A stretch of DNA of 5,436 nt from Desulfatibacillaceae bacterium. GTDB lineage: Bacteria > Desulfobacterota > Desulfobacteria > Desulfobacterales > Desulfatibacillaceae. The notes below the pieces were generated by a model. The model did not search any database and was not told the origin of the DNA. It saw only the letters and a list, made by a program, of their open reading frames with translations. The stretch spans positions 1-5,436 of the forward strand of contig JASEHB010000197.1 in the NCBI GenBank assembly GCA_030018745.1, in the 5' to 3' direction. Positions 1 through 5,354 of the stretch are shown one piece after another. The stretch's first letter is position 1, and each line of letters opens with the position of its first letter. A program made the translations under genes and the position numbers.

Positions 1-526
1 CAACAAAGGTCCGGATAAGGCTTCGGACATCCTCCACACGGGAAGCCCTTGCATAACTTTTGGATTCGATCCTTGCCATGCTCAATATGGCGTTTATATT
101 CTCATTCAACCGCGAGACATCTTTTAGCATATATTGGGTGTATTTGTCCCTGTCGGGCTTTGAAAGCTCGTGGGCCAGAAAGGTTTCCAGATAAAGGCCA
201 AGCGAGGCCACAGGGGTTTTCAGCTCGTGGGTGAAACTGTTGATAAAGTTTTTTTGAGTGCGCACAAGCCGGCGGTTTTTGATTGTATAGACAAAAAAGA
301 TAATCATGTTCATCAAAATTATGCCAAGCAGGAGGCTCATTATGGAAATGACAAGCCAGGTTCGGTAGCTGGTGAACTGGTTTGCATCTGCATTGAAGGT
401 GCGGGCCAGAGCGCGGATGGCGGCATCGGCCTCCACATACCAATAGATGTAGAGAAAGAGGGAGGTCACAAGGGCCAGAATGGAATAGACCAGCATTGAA
501 ACAGGATGAAAGACCCAACGCGGCAT
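1..526 (-). CDS. Two-component sensor histidine kinase, N-terminal part (cut by the left edge)
   Basis: A membrane histidine kinase, which autophosphorylates and passes phosphate to a response regulator. Reading the minus strand from the ATG at 526-524 gives 175 codons that stay open to the window edge. Residues about 8-30 form a first hydrophobic helix, 31-57 a short extracytoplasmic loop, and 58-81 a second helix. Only about ten basic residues follow before a HisKA dimerisation domain with the H-box NFINSFTHELKTP, where His100 is the predicted phosphorylated residue. The helical continuation (RLNENINAILSMARIES, about 139-155) is typical of this domain. There is no room for a HAMP domain, and the HATPase domain lies off-window. 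AAGGA ends 8 bases before the ATG, which supports the start. It is divergent from the Crp-like gene. A partner response regulator is likely beyond the left edge (inference). What it senses cannot be told. Confidence 0.9.
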   Translation of the reverse strand, partial: MPRWVFHPVSMLVYSILALVTSLFLYIYWYVEADAAIRALARTFNADANQFTSYRTWLVISIMSLLLGIILMNMIIFFVYTIKNRRLVRTQKNFINSFTHELKTPVASLGLYLETFLAHELSKPDRDKYTQYMLKDVSRLNENINAILSMARIESKSYARASRVEDVRSLIRTFV

Positions 527-534
527 TGCCCAAG

Positions 535-539
535 TCCTT
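535..539 (-). promoter_or_regulatory. Ribosome binding site of the histidine kinase
   Basis: AAGGA on the minus strand, separated by 8 bases from the ATG at 526-524. It fixes the start of the kinase at that ATG, so the protein begins MPRWVF just before the first membrane helix. Confidence 0.75.
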
Positions 540-698
540 AAATATAAGACACTTCCATTTTAATGACGGCTGATTTTTGCATTTCCCAGGCCCGATTTTC
601 GCCGGGTCCGTTTTTCCTTAAAACATCAATTTAATTGTTTACTGACTACTGTGCAAGTGGGTTGCAAGCAATCTCACAGGTTTGCATCTGCATTCCTG

Positions 699-727
699 TT
701 GACTGGCTTCACTCATTCAGTTATAAA
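699..727 (+). promoter_or_regulatory. Sigma70-type promoter of the Crp-like gene
   Basis: A -35 box TTGACT (699-704) and a -10 box TATAAA (722-727) are separated by exactly 17 bases, each matching 5 of 6 consensus positions. Transcription would start near 733-735 and leave a leader of about 65 bases before the regulator's ATG at 800. It is the only near-consensus promoter I see in the divergent region, so the regulator is probably transcribed constitutively or under simple repression. No convincing palindromic TGTGA-N6-TCACA operator overlaps it. Confidence 0.7.
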
Positions 728-785
728 GTATCAGTAATGTGAAATGCACGCCGCAAAGACCGGTTTTGACGCCTGCAAAGCCAAT

Positions 786-793
786 AGGGGGGG
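786..793 (+). promoter_or_regulatory. Ribosome binding site deciding the start of the Crp-like gene
   Basis: AGGGGGGG lies 6 bases upstream of the ATG at 800. The same frame has a TTG at 794, but it directly abuts this purine tract with no spacer. The ATG is therefore the better start. Confidence 0.65.
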
Positions 794-799
794 TTGCCT

Positions 800-1480
800 A
801 TGGATGCGCTGGAACTTGTTTCCCATATTCCGCTGTTTAAGGGGCTTTCCGGGCAGGACAAGCAGCGTCTTGCCGAAATGCTGCGGGTTCAGAAAGTGCG
901 GGCCGGTGAAGTCCTTTTCCGCAAGGGCAGCGAAGGAACAACCCTTTATATAATTCAGGAAGGGGTGGTGAAAATTGTTCTTCCCTCGCGTCTTGGGGAT
1001 GAGATGATTCTCACCATTTTTTCTGCGGGCGATTTTTTTGGCGAAATGGCTCTTCTGGATGGAAAGCCCCGCTCCGCCGATGCAGTTGCTGTTGAGCCTT
1101 CGCGTCTGCTTCTTTTGAACAGAAGCGATTTTCTGCATTTTCTCACAAGAAACGAATCCGCCATCATCGCCATTTTTTCCGCTCTTTCAGCCCGTTTGAG
1201 AAAAACTGACGACCTGCTTGAAGACGCCAGCTTTTTAAACATTCCCGCCCGCTTTGCAAAAAAGCTCATCGAGCTTGGAGATACCTTTGGCAAGCGCTCC
1301 GGCGACACCATGGAAATAAGCATGAGGCTTACCCAGAAAGACCTTGCCGACATGGTGGGCGCAACCCGCGAAAGCATAAACAAGGAATTGCGAGTGCTGC
1401 GCGAAAAGGGCATTGTCTCCCTTTCGGGCAATCTGCTCAAAATCAACGACATCAACCTGTTAAAACGCCGCATCCGCTGA
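800..1480 (+). CDS. Crp/Fnr-family transcriptional regulator, cyclic-nucleotide-binding type
   Basis: A 226-residue cytoplasmic DNA-binding regulator, a normal length for the family. Residues about 8-120 form the cyclic-nucleotide-binding beta-barrel, with a clear phosphate-binding cassette at 80-93 (FGEMALLDGKPRSA). Its Glu82, Arg91 and Ser92 correspond to the cAMP phosphate/ribose ligands of E. coli CRP. A dimerisation helix follows (about 121-142). Thr136 in this helix aligns with CRP Thr127, but the next residue is Asp where CRP has Ser128, so ligand identity is open. The C-terminal winged helix-turn-helix is at 177-206 (LTQKDLADMVGATRESINKE). Arg190 and Glu191 match the base-reading Arg180/Glu181 of CRP, and Lys195 replaces Arg185, so a TGTGA-like half-site is plausible (inference). 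There is no N-terminal cysteine cluster, so it is not an Fnr oxygen sensor. It is divergent from the histidine kinase and convergent with the ATPase operon. Its targets are unknown. Confidence 0.92.
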   Translation: MDALELVSHIPLFKGLSGQDKQRLAEMLRVQKVRAGEVLFRKGSEGTTLYIIQEGVVKIVLPSRLGDEMILTIFSAGDFFGEMALLDGKPRSADAVAVEPSRLLLLNRSDFLHFLTRNESAIIAIFSALSARLRKTDDLLEDASFLNIPARFAKKLIELGDTFGKRSGDTMEISMRLTQKDLADMVGATRESINKELRVLREKGIVSLSGNLLKINDINLLKRRIR

Positions 1481-1506
1481 TTGCGGCTTACAATGGCTTT
1501 GTTTTT
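1467..1506 (+). terminator. Possible weak terminator of the Crp-like gene
   Basis: GCCGCA (1467-1472) pairs with TGCGGC (1482-1487) across a 9-base loop that contains the TGA stop. A T-rich run (1498-1506, TTTGTTTTT) follows about ten bases later. The T-tract is not adjacent to the stem, so this is a poor match to a standard intrinsic terminator. Confidence 0.3.
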
Positions 1507-1534
1507 ACGCTTGCAGCTCGTAGAAAGGCGCGTA

Positions 1535-1564
1535 GGTTGGGCTATCTTTAGCGTAGCCCAACAA
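1535..1564. repeat. REP-like hairpin repeat, copy 1 (intact stem)
   Basis: GTTGGGCTA (1536-1544) and TAGCCCAAC (1554-1562) form a perfect 9-bp stem with a 9-base loop. Neither strand has a T-tract after the stem, so it is not a good intrinsic terminator. It matches copy 2 at 26 of 30 positions. It resembles short palindromic intergenic repeats that are often spread by RAYT-type transposases (inference). Confidence 0.7.
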
Positions 1565-1616
1565 AACCCCGCACCGGACGGCAAGAACATTAAGGAAAAC
1601 ACGGCATTTTTTTAAC

Positions 1617-1643
1617 CACGAAAAACACGAAACACACGAAAAA
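1617..1643. repeat. Three tandem 9-mers of CACGAAA type
   Basis: Units CACGAAAAA, CACGAAACA and CACGAAAAA follow one another without gaps at 1617, 1626 and 1635, with a shared CACGAAA core. Similar CACGAAA strings occur between genes in many environmental genomes. Their function is unknown. Confidence 0.7.
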
Positions 1644-1666
1644 AAGCAAATCGCTTCAGGCGTGCA

Positions 1667-1696
1667 GGCTGGGCTATCTTTAACCTATCCCAACAA
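1667..1696. repeat. REP-like hairpin repeat, copy 2 (decayed stem)
   Basis: The same element as at 1535, offset by 132 bases, with 26 of 30 bases identical. The arms CTGGGCTA and TATCCCAAC are now mispaired at two places (1669/1693 and 1674/1688). This suggests loss of selection on the stem after duplication. Confidence 0.6.
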
Positions 1697-1739
1697 TAAA
1701 GCCGTTTTTTTCCGAATCCTTGTCCCGCCTGGGGGTGGT

Positions 1740-1789
1740 TTTTTGTTGGGCTACAAAAATCCCGGAAAAACCTTGTGCCCCAACAAAAA
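1740..1789. repeat. 11-bp inverted repeat interlocked with the atpG terminator stem
   Basis: TTTTTGTTGGG (1740-1750) is the exact reverse complement of CCCAACAAAAA (1779-1789), with 28 bases between. Its left arm runs straight into CTA, so it contains the GTTGGGCTA half of the repeat family at 1535 and 1667. One arm lies in the loop of the 1756-1809 stem and the other outside it. The two stems therefore either exclude each other or form a pseudoknot. Confidence 0.6.
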
Positions 1790-1809
1790 GCCTTGTTAGC
1801 CGGGATTTT
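1756..1809 (-). terminator. Probable terminator of the N-ATPase operon
   Basis: Directly after the atpG stop, the minus strand reads AAAATCCCGG (1809-1800), a 34-base loop, then CCGGGATTTT (1765-1756) with one further T. This makes a 10-bp stem with a GC core, an A-tract before it and a T-tract after it, so it could work in both directions. The loop is longer than usual and overlaps a second inverted repeat. It fits atpG being the last gene of the operon. Confidence 0.5.
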
Positions 1810-2739
1810 CTATCCCAACTTACGATTCTTGCCGACTTTGGCCTGATTCTTTTTCCTTTCCAGGGTTTTAAATCCGCTCACAATGTCCAAAAGCTCCTCG
1901 GTTATGGCCATCTGCCTGCGCTGGTTGTAGTTGGCCGTAAGGTTTACAAGCTGTTGCTCTATATTTTTCTGTGCATTTTGCATGGAGCGCAGGCGGGCTG
2001 CGTTTTCGCTTGCCAGAGATTCGGCAAAGGCCCGGTAGATGGAGACAAAAAGATACTGGCGCACAAGGTGTGAAAAAAGTGTGTCCCAGTTTTGGGTGTA
2101 AAGTGGAATGCTTTTTGTGGGCCAGGACCTTTTTTTGACCTTCAGCAGCCAGGAGTTGTCCAGGGGAAGCAGCACAACCCGGATTGGCTCGCTGCCTGCC
2201 CCGCCCTCCGGGCGGTTGTAATAAAGGTGGATATGGGCAATTCCCTTGTTGCTGCCCCACTGCTCCACAAAATAAAGAACCTCCATAACCTTCCCGGTTA
2301 TGCCGGAAACAGATTCGGGAAGATGCACAATATCTTCAACATCAGCGCCCTCATCCATCAGCCGGTAGGCAACTCTTTCGCCCACGGCAAGGATTGCCGG
2401 TGTTTGCGTTTTATCCGGGGCTGCTTCCTTTATGTCTTCCAGCGCAAAATGGGCAATTGAGTCATTAATGGGGCCGCACATGCCCTGGTCCGAGCCGAAG
2501 ACAACAGCCCCCAGCCTTCCTGGGGCAGCCTTTCTTCCTGCAATGAAAATGTCTGCACGATCTCTCAAAACTGCTGTGAGCGCCTGCTCCACATTCTGAT
2601 TGTAAAGCAAAAGGGAGGCAACAGCCTGCTCGTACTGGCGGATATTCACCGCAGCAATGGTCTTCATGGTGGTTACAACAGACAGAAGATCCCTTGTGCT
2701 CTGGGTAAGGCGCTTTAACTGCTCCAGGGTCTGGGCCAT
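1810..2739 (-). CDS. atpG: N-ATPase gamma subunit (rotor shaft)
   Basis: The gamma subunit is the central stalk that turns inside the alpha/beta hexamer and couples it to the c-ring on the cytoplasmic side of the membrane. The 309-residue protein starts with the coiled-coil helix (about 1-57, including SVVTTMKTIAAVNIRQYEQA). It then has the Rossmann-like middle domain with the family motif FGSDQGMCG (81-89). It ends with the conserved C-terminal helix (ASENAARLRSMQNAQ, 243-257, and ITEELLDIVSG, 279-289). The terminal coiled-coil pair is the gamma signature. It is somewhat longer than the usual 285-295 residues. The excess includes a basic tail after residue 290 that ends KLG and is encoded in repeat-like sequence. 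The ATG lies 9 bases after the alpha stop, and an AAGGA overlapping the end of atpA is its likely but distant ribosome site. It is the last gene of the operon, as expected for an N-ATPase. Confidence 0.95.
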   Translation of the reverse strand: MAQTLEQLKRLTQSTRDLLSVVTTMKTIAAVNIRQYEQAVASLLLYNQNVEQALTAVLRDRADIFIAGRKAAPGRLGAVVFGSDQGMCGPINDSIAHFALEDIKEAAPDKTQTPAILAVGERVAYRLMDEGADVEDIVHLPESVSGITGKVMEVLYFVEQWGSNKGIAHIHLYYNRPEGGAGSEPIRVVLLPLDNSWLLKVKKRSWPTKSIPLYTQNWDTLFSHLVRQYLFVSIYRAFAESLASENAARLRSMQNAQKNIEQQLVNLTANYNQRRQMAITEELLDIVSGFKTLERKKNQAKVGKNRKLG

Positions 2740-2748
2740 GGGTCTTTG

Positions 2749-4269
2749 TCAGTCCTTTATCTGGGCCAGGGCATTCTGGGCTGTTTGGCGAATTTGCTCT
2801 ATGCGGGCCTCATCAATTTTTTTGCCGCTGCCCACAACTTCCTCCAGATCAGGCATTTTTTCTTTCACGGCCCTTATGGCATCTTCCTGGGCATCGGCTA
2901 TCTGTTCAGGCTCAATTTTATCGAACACGCCTTTTGTGACGCACACAAGGGCAATTATCTGCTCTCCGGCAGTAAGGGGCGAGGCCTGGTTTTGCTGGAG
3001 AACAGCCCTTACCCGGCGGCCCCGCTCAAGTTTTTGCCGGGTGTCATCATCCAGGCGGGTTCCAAAGCGGGCAAAGGATTCCAGCTCCGTGAACTGGGAG
3101 TAAGAAAGCCGCAAATCGCCCGCCACAATGCGGTAGGCCGGAAGCTGGGTTTTGCCCCCCACGCGGGAGACGCTCTTTCCCACATCCACAGCAGGCAGGA
3201 TTCCCTTGCTGAAAAGATCCGGCGAAAGGTATATCTGGCCGTCCGTAATGGAGATAAGGTTTGTTGGAATGTAGGCGGAAATGTTCTGGGCCTCTGTTTC
3301 CACAACGGGCAGAGCCGTGAGTGAGCCGCCGCCAAGCTCCTTTGAAAGGTGGGTGCTGCGCTCCAAAAGCCGTGAATGGATGTAGAAGATGTCGCCTGGA
3401 AAGGCCTCGCGGCCTGGGGGCCTTTCCAGCAGAAGTGACATTTCCCGGTAGGCCCTGGCGTGCCGCGTGAGATCATCATACACGATGAGCACATCGCGGC
3501 CCTGCTCCATGAAATGCTCGCCCATGCTTGTTGCTGCATAGGGGGCTATGTACTGAAGGCCCGGCGGGTCCTGCTCGGTTGTAACCACCATCACTGTGTA
3601 GTCCAAGGCCCCGGCCTTTTGCAGGGAGGCTGTGAGCTTGGCCATTTCCGAGGCCCTTTTGCCTATGGCGCAGTAAATGCACAGAACGCCGAAATTCTTC
3701 TGGTTGATTATGGTGTCTGTCGCCACAGCGGTTTTGCCGGACTGCCTGTCGCCCACAATCAGCTCCCGCTGGCCCCTGCCTATGGGAATTAGGGCATCCA
3801 CCACCTTTAAGCCCGTATTCAGCGGAACTGTTACAGGAGAGCGATCCATTATGGCCGGAGCGCTTCTTTCTATGGGCAGAAGCTTTTCTCCGCGCACGGC
3901 TCCGCGGTTGTCCAGCGGGCGGGCCAGGGGATCAACAACCCTGCCCAGAAGCTTTTGGCCCACTGGCACGGAAACCACCTGCCCGGTGCGCCGTACTGGC
4001 GCGCCTGCAAAAAGGCCTGCCCCCTGGCCCAAAAGCACGGCTCCCACGGAATCTTTAAAAACATCCAGGGCCATGCCGGTAAGCCCGCCGGGAAAGCTTA
4101 AAACCTCCTCGTAGCGCACGGATTTTAAGCCCTTGACCTGCACAACGCCGTAGCCCACGGAGGCAACGCGGCCCACATCCTCCGCCACAAGGTCGGCCTG
4201 CCCGCCTTTAAGGCCCTCTTCAAAAGCGGATTTTTCGGTTTTCAACAGGCGGAAAAGGTCCTGGTGCAT
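2749..4269 (-). CDS. atpA: N-ATPase alpha subunit
   Basis: The alpha subunit is the nucleotide-binding, non-catalytic partner of beta in the F1-type hexamer. It has 506 residues, the normal length. It shows the N-terminal beta-barrel (about 25-90), the Walker A motif GDRQSGKT (173-180), the Walker B region VLIVYDDLT (260-268) and the PPGREAFPGD stretch (284-293). SVSRVGG (366-372) carries Arg369, the arginine finger that reaches the beta catalytic site. A helical C-terminal domain follows. An AGGAGG at 4282-4277 stands 7 bases from the ATG at 4269. The in-frame GTG at 4275 would leave one base of spacing, so I chose the ATG, which adds two fewer residues. The gene starts 2 bases after the atpF stop, with no atpH between, which marks the alternative ATPase rather than a housekeeping operon. 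Placement in the N-type subfamily rests on gene order and subunit features. Confidence 0.95.
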   Translation of the reverse strand: MHQDLFRLLKTEKSAFEEGLKGGQADLVAEDVGRVASVGYGVVQVKGLKSVRYEEVLSFPGGLTGMALDVFKDSVGAVLLGQGAGLFAGAPVRRTGQVVSVPVGQKLLGRVVDPLARPLDNRGAVRGEKLLPIERSAPAIMDRSPVTVPLNTGLKVVDALIPIGRGQRELIVGDRQSGKTAVATDTIINQKNFGVLCIYCAIGKRASEMAKLTASLQKAGALDYTVMVVTTEQDPPGLQYIAPYAATSMGEHFMEQGRDVLIVYDDLTRHARAYREMSLLLERPPGREAFPGDIFYIHSRLLERSTHLSKELGGGSLTALPVVETEAQNISAYIPTNLISITDGQIYLSPDLFSKGILPAVDVGKSVSRVGGKTQLPAYRIVAGDLRLSYSQFTELESFARFGTRLDDDTRQKLERGRRVRAVLQQNQASPLTAGEQIIALVCVTKGVFDKIEPEQIADAQEDAIRAVKEKMPDLEEVVGSGKKIDEARIEQIRQTAQNALAQIKD

Positions 4270-4271
4270 CT

Positions 4272-5072
4272 TCACGCCTCCTCTTCCGGCGGCTTTTCGT
4301 CAGAACTCTGGCCTGTTTCATCCAGTATCATCTGCCCGGCCTTTTCCAAAAGAGCAGCCAGATAATCCTGGGCGCTCAACGCAAGCCTTTTGCCGCTGCC
4401 GTAAACAGATACGCCAAGCACAAGGCTTTCATCCGTCTCAAAATGGGGGGTAACGCTCACGCCCAGGCTCTTTTGCAAAGCTTGGACGATGACTTCTTGA
4501 GCCTTGTCCGAAAGGGGCAGGCTGCTTTGTACAAGGTGCGGCTCCCCGGTTTTGGCAAAGGCTTGGGTTAAAGAGGCCGCCTCATCAGGGGGGAGGTTTT
4601 CAAGCTTTTTGGCAAAGGCAAGAGCAATGCGGTCAACAAGGCTTTCATCTGCCAGGTCGGCAAGGATTTTGTTGCATATCTGGGCCACCTGCCCGGCGAC
4701 AAGGCGGGAAAGCTCCTGCAAAAAGGCCTCCCTGTCCTGAAGCATGGCCTTTTCCCATGCCTTTTTCCGGCTGTGGGCCTCCTGCCTGGCCTGGGAAACA
4801 AGCTCATCTTTGAGAGTGGCTGCCTCATCGCGGGCCTGCTTTACAAGTTCGTCAGCCATAGCGGCAAGCTCGTTTTTTTGGGCCACAAGCTCATTTGCAG
4901 TCTGCTCCGCCTTTTCGCGCTGATTTTGGGCATCTTCAAACCTGTCGGCAATGGCCTTTTCGCGCTGCTTCATGGCCTTTACAATGCGCCCGTAAAGGAA
5001 GATGCGCAGAAGCACAACCAGTATGAGGAAGTTTACTATCTGGGCGAAAACCGTGAACCAGTCAATAAGCAT
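4272..5072 (-). CDS. atpF: N-ATPase b subunit with delta-like C-terminal domain
   Basis: This is the peripheral stalk, which holds the alpha/beta hexamer still against rotor torque. Its 266 residues far exceed the roughly 155-170 of an ordinary b subunit. An N-terminal membrane helix (about 4-27, DWFTVFAQIVNFLILVVLL) shows the typical b pattern. A long charged coiled coil follows (about 33-120). A further domain (about 125-250) contains the stretch 214-242, beginning DESLVLGVSVYGSGKRLALS. This closely resembles the C-terminus of the delta subunit (D-x-S-L-x-G-G-x-x-x-x-x-G). I infer a b-delta fusion, which would explain why no atpH gene is present. The tail is acidic (DEKPPEEEA). The ATG is 3 bases after the c-subunit stop, with GGAGG 7 bases upstream lying inside the last codons of atpE. 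Confidence 0.92.
   Translation of the reverse strand: MLIDWFTVFAQIVNFLILVVLLRIFLYGRIVKAMKQREKAIADRFEDAQNQREKAEQTANELVAQKNELAAMADELVKQARDEAATLKDELVSQARQEAHSRKKAWEKAMLQDREAFLQELSRLVAGQVAQICNKILADLADESLVDRIALAFAKKLENLPPDEAASLTQAFAKTGEPHLVQSSLPLSDKAQEVIVQALQKSLGVSVTPHFETDESLVLGVSVYGSGKRLALSAQDYLAALLEKAGQMILDETGQSSDEKPPEEEA
4277..4282 (-). promoter_or_regulatory. Ribosome binding site of atpA inside the end of atpF
   Basis: A perfect AGGAGG on the minus strand overlaps the last codons of atpF (the Glu-rich tail) and lies 7 bases from the atpA ATG. It decides the start at 4269 over the GTG at 4275. Confidence 0.75.
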
Positions 5073-5075
5073 GGC

Positions 5076-5354
5076 CTATCCTCCGGCCTGTTGGATTACG
5101 CGGTCCCAGAAAGGATTGGCGAAAAGCAGAATCATGGAAACCACAAAGCAGTAAATGGCCGTGGACTCAATCATGGCCAGTCCCACAAAAAGCGTCCGGG
5201 TTATGGTTGCAGTTTCATCCGGCTGCTGGGCAATGGATGCCAGGGCCTGGGCAACTGCCCTTCCCTGACCCAGAGCCGGGCCGACCGCGCCTATGGCAAT
5301 GGTTATGCCCGCGGTGAATGCCGAGATCATTCCGATGAGCGTCACAGCGTCCAT
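5076..5354 (-). CDS. atpE: N-ATPase c subunit (rotor ring proteolipid) with Na+-type ligand set
   Basis: The c subunit is the ion-carrying proteolipid of the membrane rotor ring. Its 92 residues form two membrane helices (about 5-42 and 51-80) joined by the polar loop AQQPDE (42-47), whose Q-P pair contacts gamma. The ion carboxylate is Glu63 in IESTAIY. With Gln30 (GPALGQG), Ser64, Thr65 and Tyr68 it reproduces the ligand set of Na+-binding rings such as that of Ilyobacter tartaricus. The helix-1 glycine motif reads A-x-G-x-A-x-G-x-G (23-31), with two Gly replaced by Ala. That region governs ring size in known rings. The ATG follows AAAGGAG by 11 bases. The preceding gene in this operon type would be the a subunit, beyond the right edge. 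Actual ion specificity cannot be settled from sequence: at least one N-type c-ring was reported to be proton-coupled. Confidence 0.95.
   Translation of the reverse strand: MDAVTLIGMISAFTAGITIAIGAVGPALGQGRAVAQALASIAQQPDETATITRTLFVGLAMIESTAIYCFVVSMILLFANPFWDRVIQQAGG
5080..5084 (-). promoter_or_regulatory. Ribosome binding site of atpF inside the end of atpE
   Basis: GGAGG on the minus strand forms most of the two final Gly codons of atpE and is 7 bases from the atpF ATG. Translation of the two membrane subunits is therefore probably coupled. Confidence 0.65.

Larger units (their letters stand above)
1481..1809. other. Repeat-rich intergenic region between convergent genes
   Basis: There is no credible gene in these 329 bases: all reading frames are short and without recognisable motifs. 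The region holds two copies of a GTTGGGCTA hairpin repeat (1535-1564 and 1667-1696), a triple 9-mer CACGAAA array (1617-1643) and interlocking inverted repeats (1740-1809) next to the atpG stop. Repeats of these kinds recur as dispersed intergenic elements in many environmental bacterial genomes (general knowledge; copy number here not checkable). Confidence 0.75.

Noticed and set aside
102..533. 143-codon minus-strand frame over the kinase region, and the 109-codon plus-strand frame opposite
   Set aside because: Neither shows domain signals. The third minus frame gives a clear two-TM kinase with an H-box, so these are shadows of it.
541..575. Possible minus-strand promoter for the kinase (TATATT next to its ribosome site)
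   Set aside because: The matching -35 position reads CCGTCA (3 of 6), and transcription would begin within the ribosome site.
650..671. Possible sigma54 -24/-12 element (TGTGCA...TTGCA)
   Set aside because: The -24 GG is missing and the spacing is one base off.
738..750. Possible Crp operator (TGTGAAATGCACG)
   Set aside because: Only one half-site fits TGTGA. The other half is not TCACA at the right spacing.
744..953. 69-codon plus-strand frame that starts in the leader of the Crp-like gene
   Set aside because: It overlaps the regulator in another frame, has no good ribosome site, and its sequence is a shadow translation.
955..1602. 215-codon minus-strand frame opposite the Crp-like gene
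   Set aside because: Its protein is Ser/Arg-rich with no motif, and the plus strand encodes an intact Crp family protein with a promoter and ribosome site.
1535..1696. CRISPR-like array
   Set aside because: Only two similar units with a 132-base offset and no regular spacers. They are palindromic dispersed repeats.
2746..3324. 192-codon plus-strand frame and other long frames opposite atpA and atpF
   Set aside because: They are antisense to well-conserved ATPase subunits and have no recognisable domains.
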